A program made the translations under genes and the position numbers. Of a stretch of 64,000 nucleotides of DNA, positions 62,554 to 64,000 are shown in pieces. The stretch comes from Spirosoma rhododendri (GTDB lineage Bacteria > Bacteroidota > Bacteroidia > Cytophagales > Spirosomataceae). A model generated the notes under the pieces. The model was not told the DNA's origin, searched no databases, and was given only the letters and a program-made list of their open reading frames with translations. The stretch's first letter is position 1. Each line of letters opens with the position of its first letter. Location of the stretch: contig NZ_CP051677.1 of assembly GCF_012849055.1 (NCBI RefSeq), positions 3,425,001 through 3,489,000 on the forward strand, written 5' to 3'.

Positions 62554-64000
62554 ATGCCCGTCTCGCTACTGCTCTGCCTGCTCCTTCAGCAAACGCCAAC
62601 CCCGCCCGCCGATACGATGCGGAGCCGGTCGCTCGACGCGGTCGTTGTGACGGCGACGCGGACCGAGCGGCAGGTTGGCTCGTTGCCGATGCCAGTAACG
62701 GTGGTGGGGAAAGCGCAGATTCAGCAGTCGGGCAGTTTGCGGCTCAACGATATCCTGCGCGAACAAACCGGCCTGACCATCGTCAGTGACCACGGACAGG
62801 GGCTTCAGATTCAGGGTTTTGCCCCCGATTACACGCTGATCCTGGTCGATGGTGAGCCACTGATTGGCCGCACCGCCGGTACGCTCGACCTGAACCGGCT
62901 GACGGTGGGTAATATCAAGCAGATCGAGATCGTAAAAGGCCCGTCGTCGAGTCTGTACGGGTCGGAAGCACTGGCGGGCGTGGTCAACATCATCACCGAA
63001 AACCCGAACCGCACGCAGGGAAGTGTGTCGGCGCGGTACGGTGCCAACCGCACCAGCGACCTGACTGGCGACGTATCGCTGCGGGCGGGAAAAACCAACC
63101 TGTATCTGTTCGGGAACCGCTACGCATCGGCGGGCTACGACCTGACCCCCGAAACGTTCGGCAGCACGGTGTCGCCATTCACCAACTACACCGGCAGCGG
63201 TCGCCTGACGAGCCAACTGTCGAACCGGCTAAAGCTGACCCTGACGGGCCGTTACTTCGCCGAGAATCAAAACGCCGATGCGCAACTGACTGATCGACAG
63301 GTTGTGCTGGGTGCTGGAAAAGTCAACGAATACACGATTAACCCGGTTGTGACGCATCAGGTGTCGGCCGCGTGGAAGCTGATGTATCGCTACTACCGGT
63401 CGGGCTACAGCACATCGAGCGATCTCCGCTACCAGACGACCGGGGCCGAATACGACGCCAGTTATTTCCGGCAAACGTTTAACCGGCCCGAACTGGTGGT
63501 CGAACGGACAATTCGCAACCGCCATTTTCTGACCGTGGGCGTGGGGTACATCGGAGAAAGCGTGGAAGCGACGCGCTACCCCGGTCGGCAGGTATTTTCG
63601 ACGCGCTATGGCTTTGCGCAGTTTGAATGGGTACCAACCCGGCGACTGACGGTTATCGCCGGGGGCGTTACGACGACCACAGTCAATACGCGTCGCAGGT
63701 TAGTCCTAAGCTGTCGGCGCGCTACGAACTAAGCCCAACACTGGCACTGCGGGGTAGTGGTGGGGTGGGGTTCAAAGCCCCCGACTTCCGGCAGTTGTAC
63801 CTCAATTTTGACAACGGTGTGGTGGGGTACAGCGTCTTCGGTACGCAGGAAATAGCCGCCGGAATCGCCCGCCTGCAACAGCAGGGGCAGATTGCCGAAA
63901 TCCTGGTCGATCCAACGCGGTTTGGGGCTATCCGGGCCGAAAGTTCGGTCGCTTTCAATCTGGGGCTGGCGGCCAATTTTCAGCAGAAATACGACTTGCC
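62554..64000 (+). pseudogene. TonB-dependent receptor, one-base frameshift, cut by window end
   Basis: An outer-membrane receptor that imports large ligands with energy from TonB. After a short signal peptide, the plug domain is clear: LDAVVVTATRTERQVGSLPMPVTVVG (TonB box region and plug start), LNDILREQTGLTIV, GLQIQGFAPDYTLILVDGEPLIGR, and IEIVKGPSSSLYGSEALAGVVNIITE. Barrel strands follow. The layout is of the BtuB/haem-siderophore kind. The frame breaks at 63661-63665 (GGGGG): as written, IAGG is followed by VTTTTVNTRRRL, but one added G gives AGGRYDDHSQYASQVSPKLSARYELSP, the standard barrel motif, and this frame stays open to the window edge. So the gene is probably intact apart from this base. 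Confidence 0.88.

Noticed and set aside
1..64000. CRISPR arrays, tRNA or rRNA genes, complete insertion sequences, prophage
   Set aside because: None recognised by eye. The repeats present are short inverted intergenic elements, not regularly spaced direct repeats. A tRNA or CRISPR search program was not available.

Overview
The window looks like a chromosomal segment of a Bacteroidota bacterium, most likely Cytophagales of the Spirosoma/Fibrella type. Three things point there. Several genes are preceded by the Bacteroidota promoter pattern (TTTG, about 21 bases, TAnnTTTG) without strong Shine-Dalgarno sequences. There are many PAS/GAF sensor kinases and LytTR or OmpR regulators. The protein families (NamZ/DUF1343, PIG-L with long C-terminal extensions, DUF6600-like, OprB-type porin, tandem amidohydrolases) are typical of the group. 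No rRNA, tRNA, CRISPR array, prophage or intact insertion sequence was seen.

Bases 1-19,000 are loose and partly decayed. They hold three sensor kinases, one of them with an in-frame stop codon in its first PAS domain. Remnants are visible of a nitronate monooxygenase, a GNAT acetyltransferase, a PAS protein, a receiver-domain protein and an acyltransferase with an internal deletion. A cysteine-synthase-like gene carries a one-base frameshift. Intact genes include an SMP-30-like propeller, an NTF2-like protein, an isoprenylcysteine-methyltransferase-like protein, a BLUF blue-light sensor beside a PAS kinase, an FeS-type (6-4) photolyase and a NamZ-type muramidase. BLUF, kinase and photolyase suggest a light-response neighbourhood.

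Bases 19,000-42,000 are denser. They hold DeoR, NudK, Uma2 and PIG-L genes; a Na+-type membrane pyrophosphatase fused to an OmpA peptidoglycan-binding domain; a hybrid kinase overlapping a LytTR regulator; a second hybrid kinase; an OmpR-type regulator with a degenerate receiver overlapping a porin; a K+ channel; and housekeeping genes (rplY, prs, trpS), a PAP2 phosphatase and a sugar isomerase.

Bases 42,000-64,000 hold a TetR-controlled RND efflux operon with matching operators before tetR and before tolC. After it come a tandem amidohydrolase pair, an Arr-type rifampin ADP-ribosyltransferase, corA, a methyltransferase, a Gly/Asn-rich secreted protein, truA, a divergent FAD monooxygenase/MarR pair, and a TonB-dependent receptor cut by the window end.

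Four otherwise intact genes (cysteine-synthase-like, sugar isomerase, RND pump, TonB receptor) each miss exactly one base. All four losses lie in runs of G on the given strand, so they may be base-calling errors rather than decay. Three families of short intergenic inverted repeats were found: a TTTAAGGTTTA-type repeat, a CACGGAGGCAC-type repeat, and a MITE-like element of about 100 bp with 26-base terminal inverted repeats.
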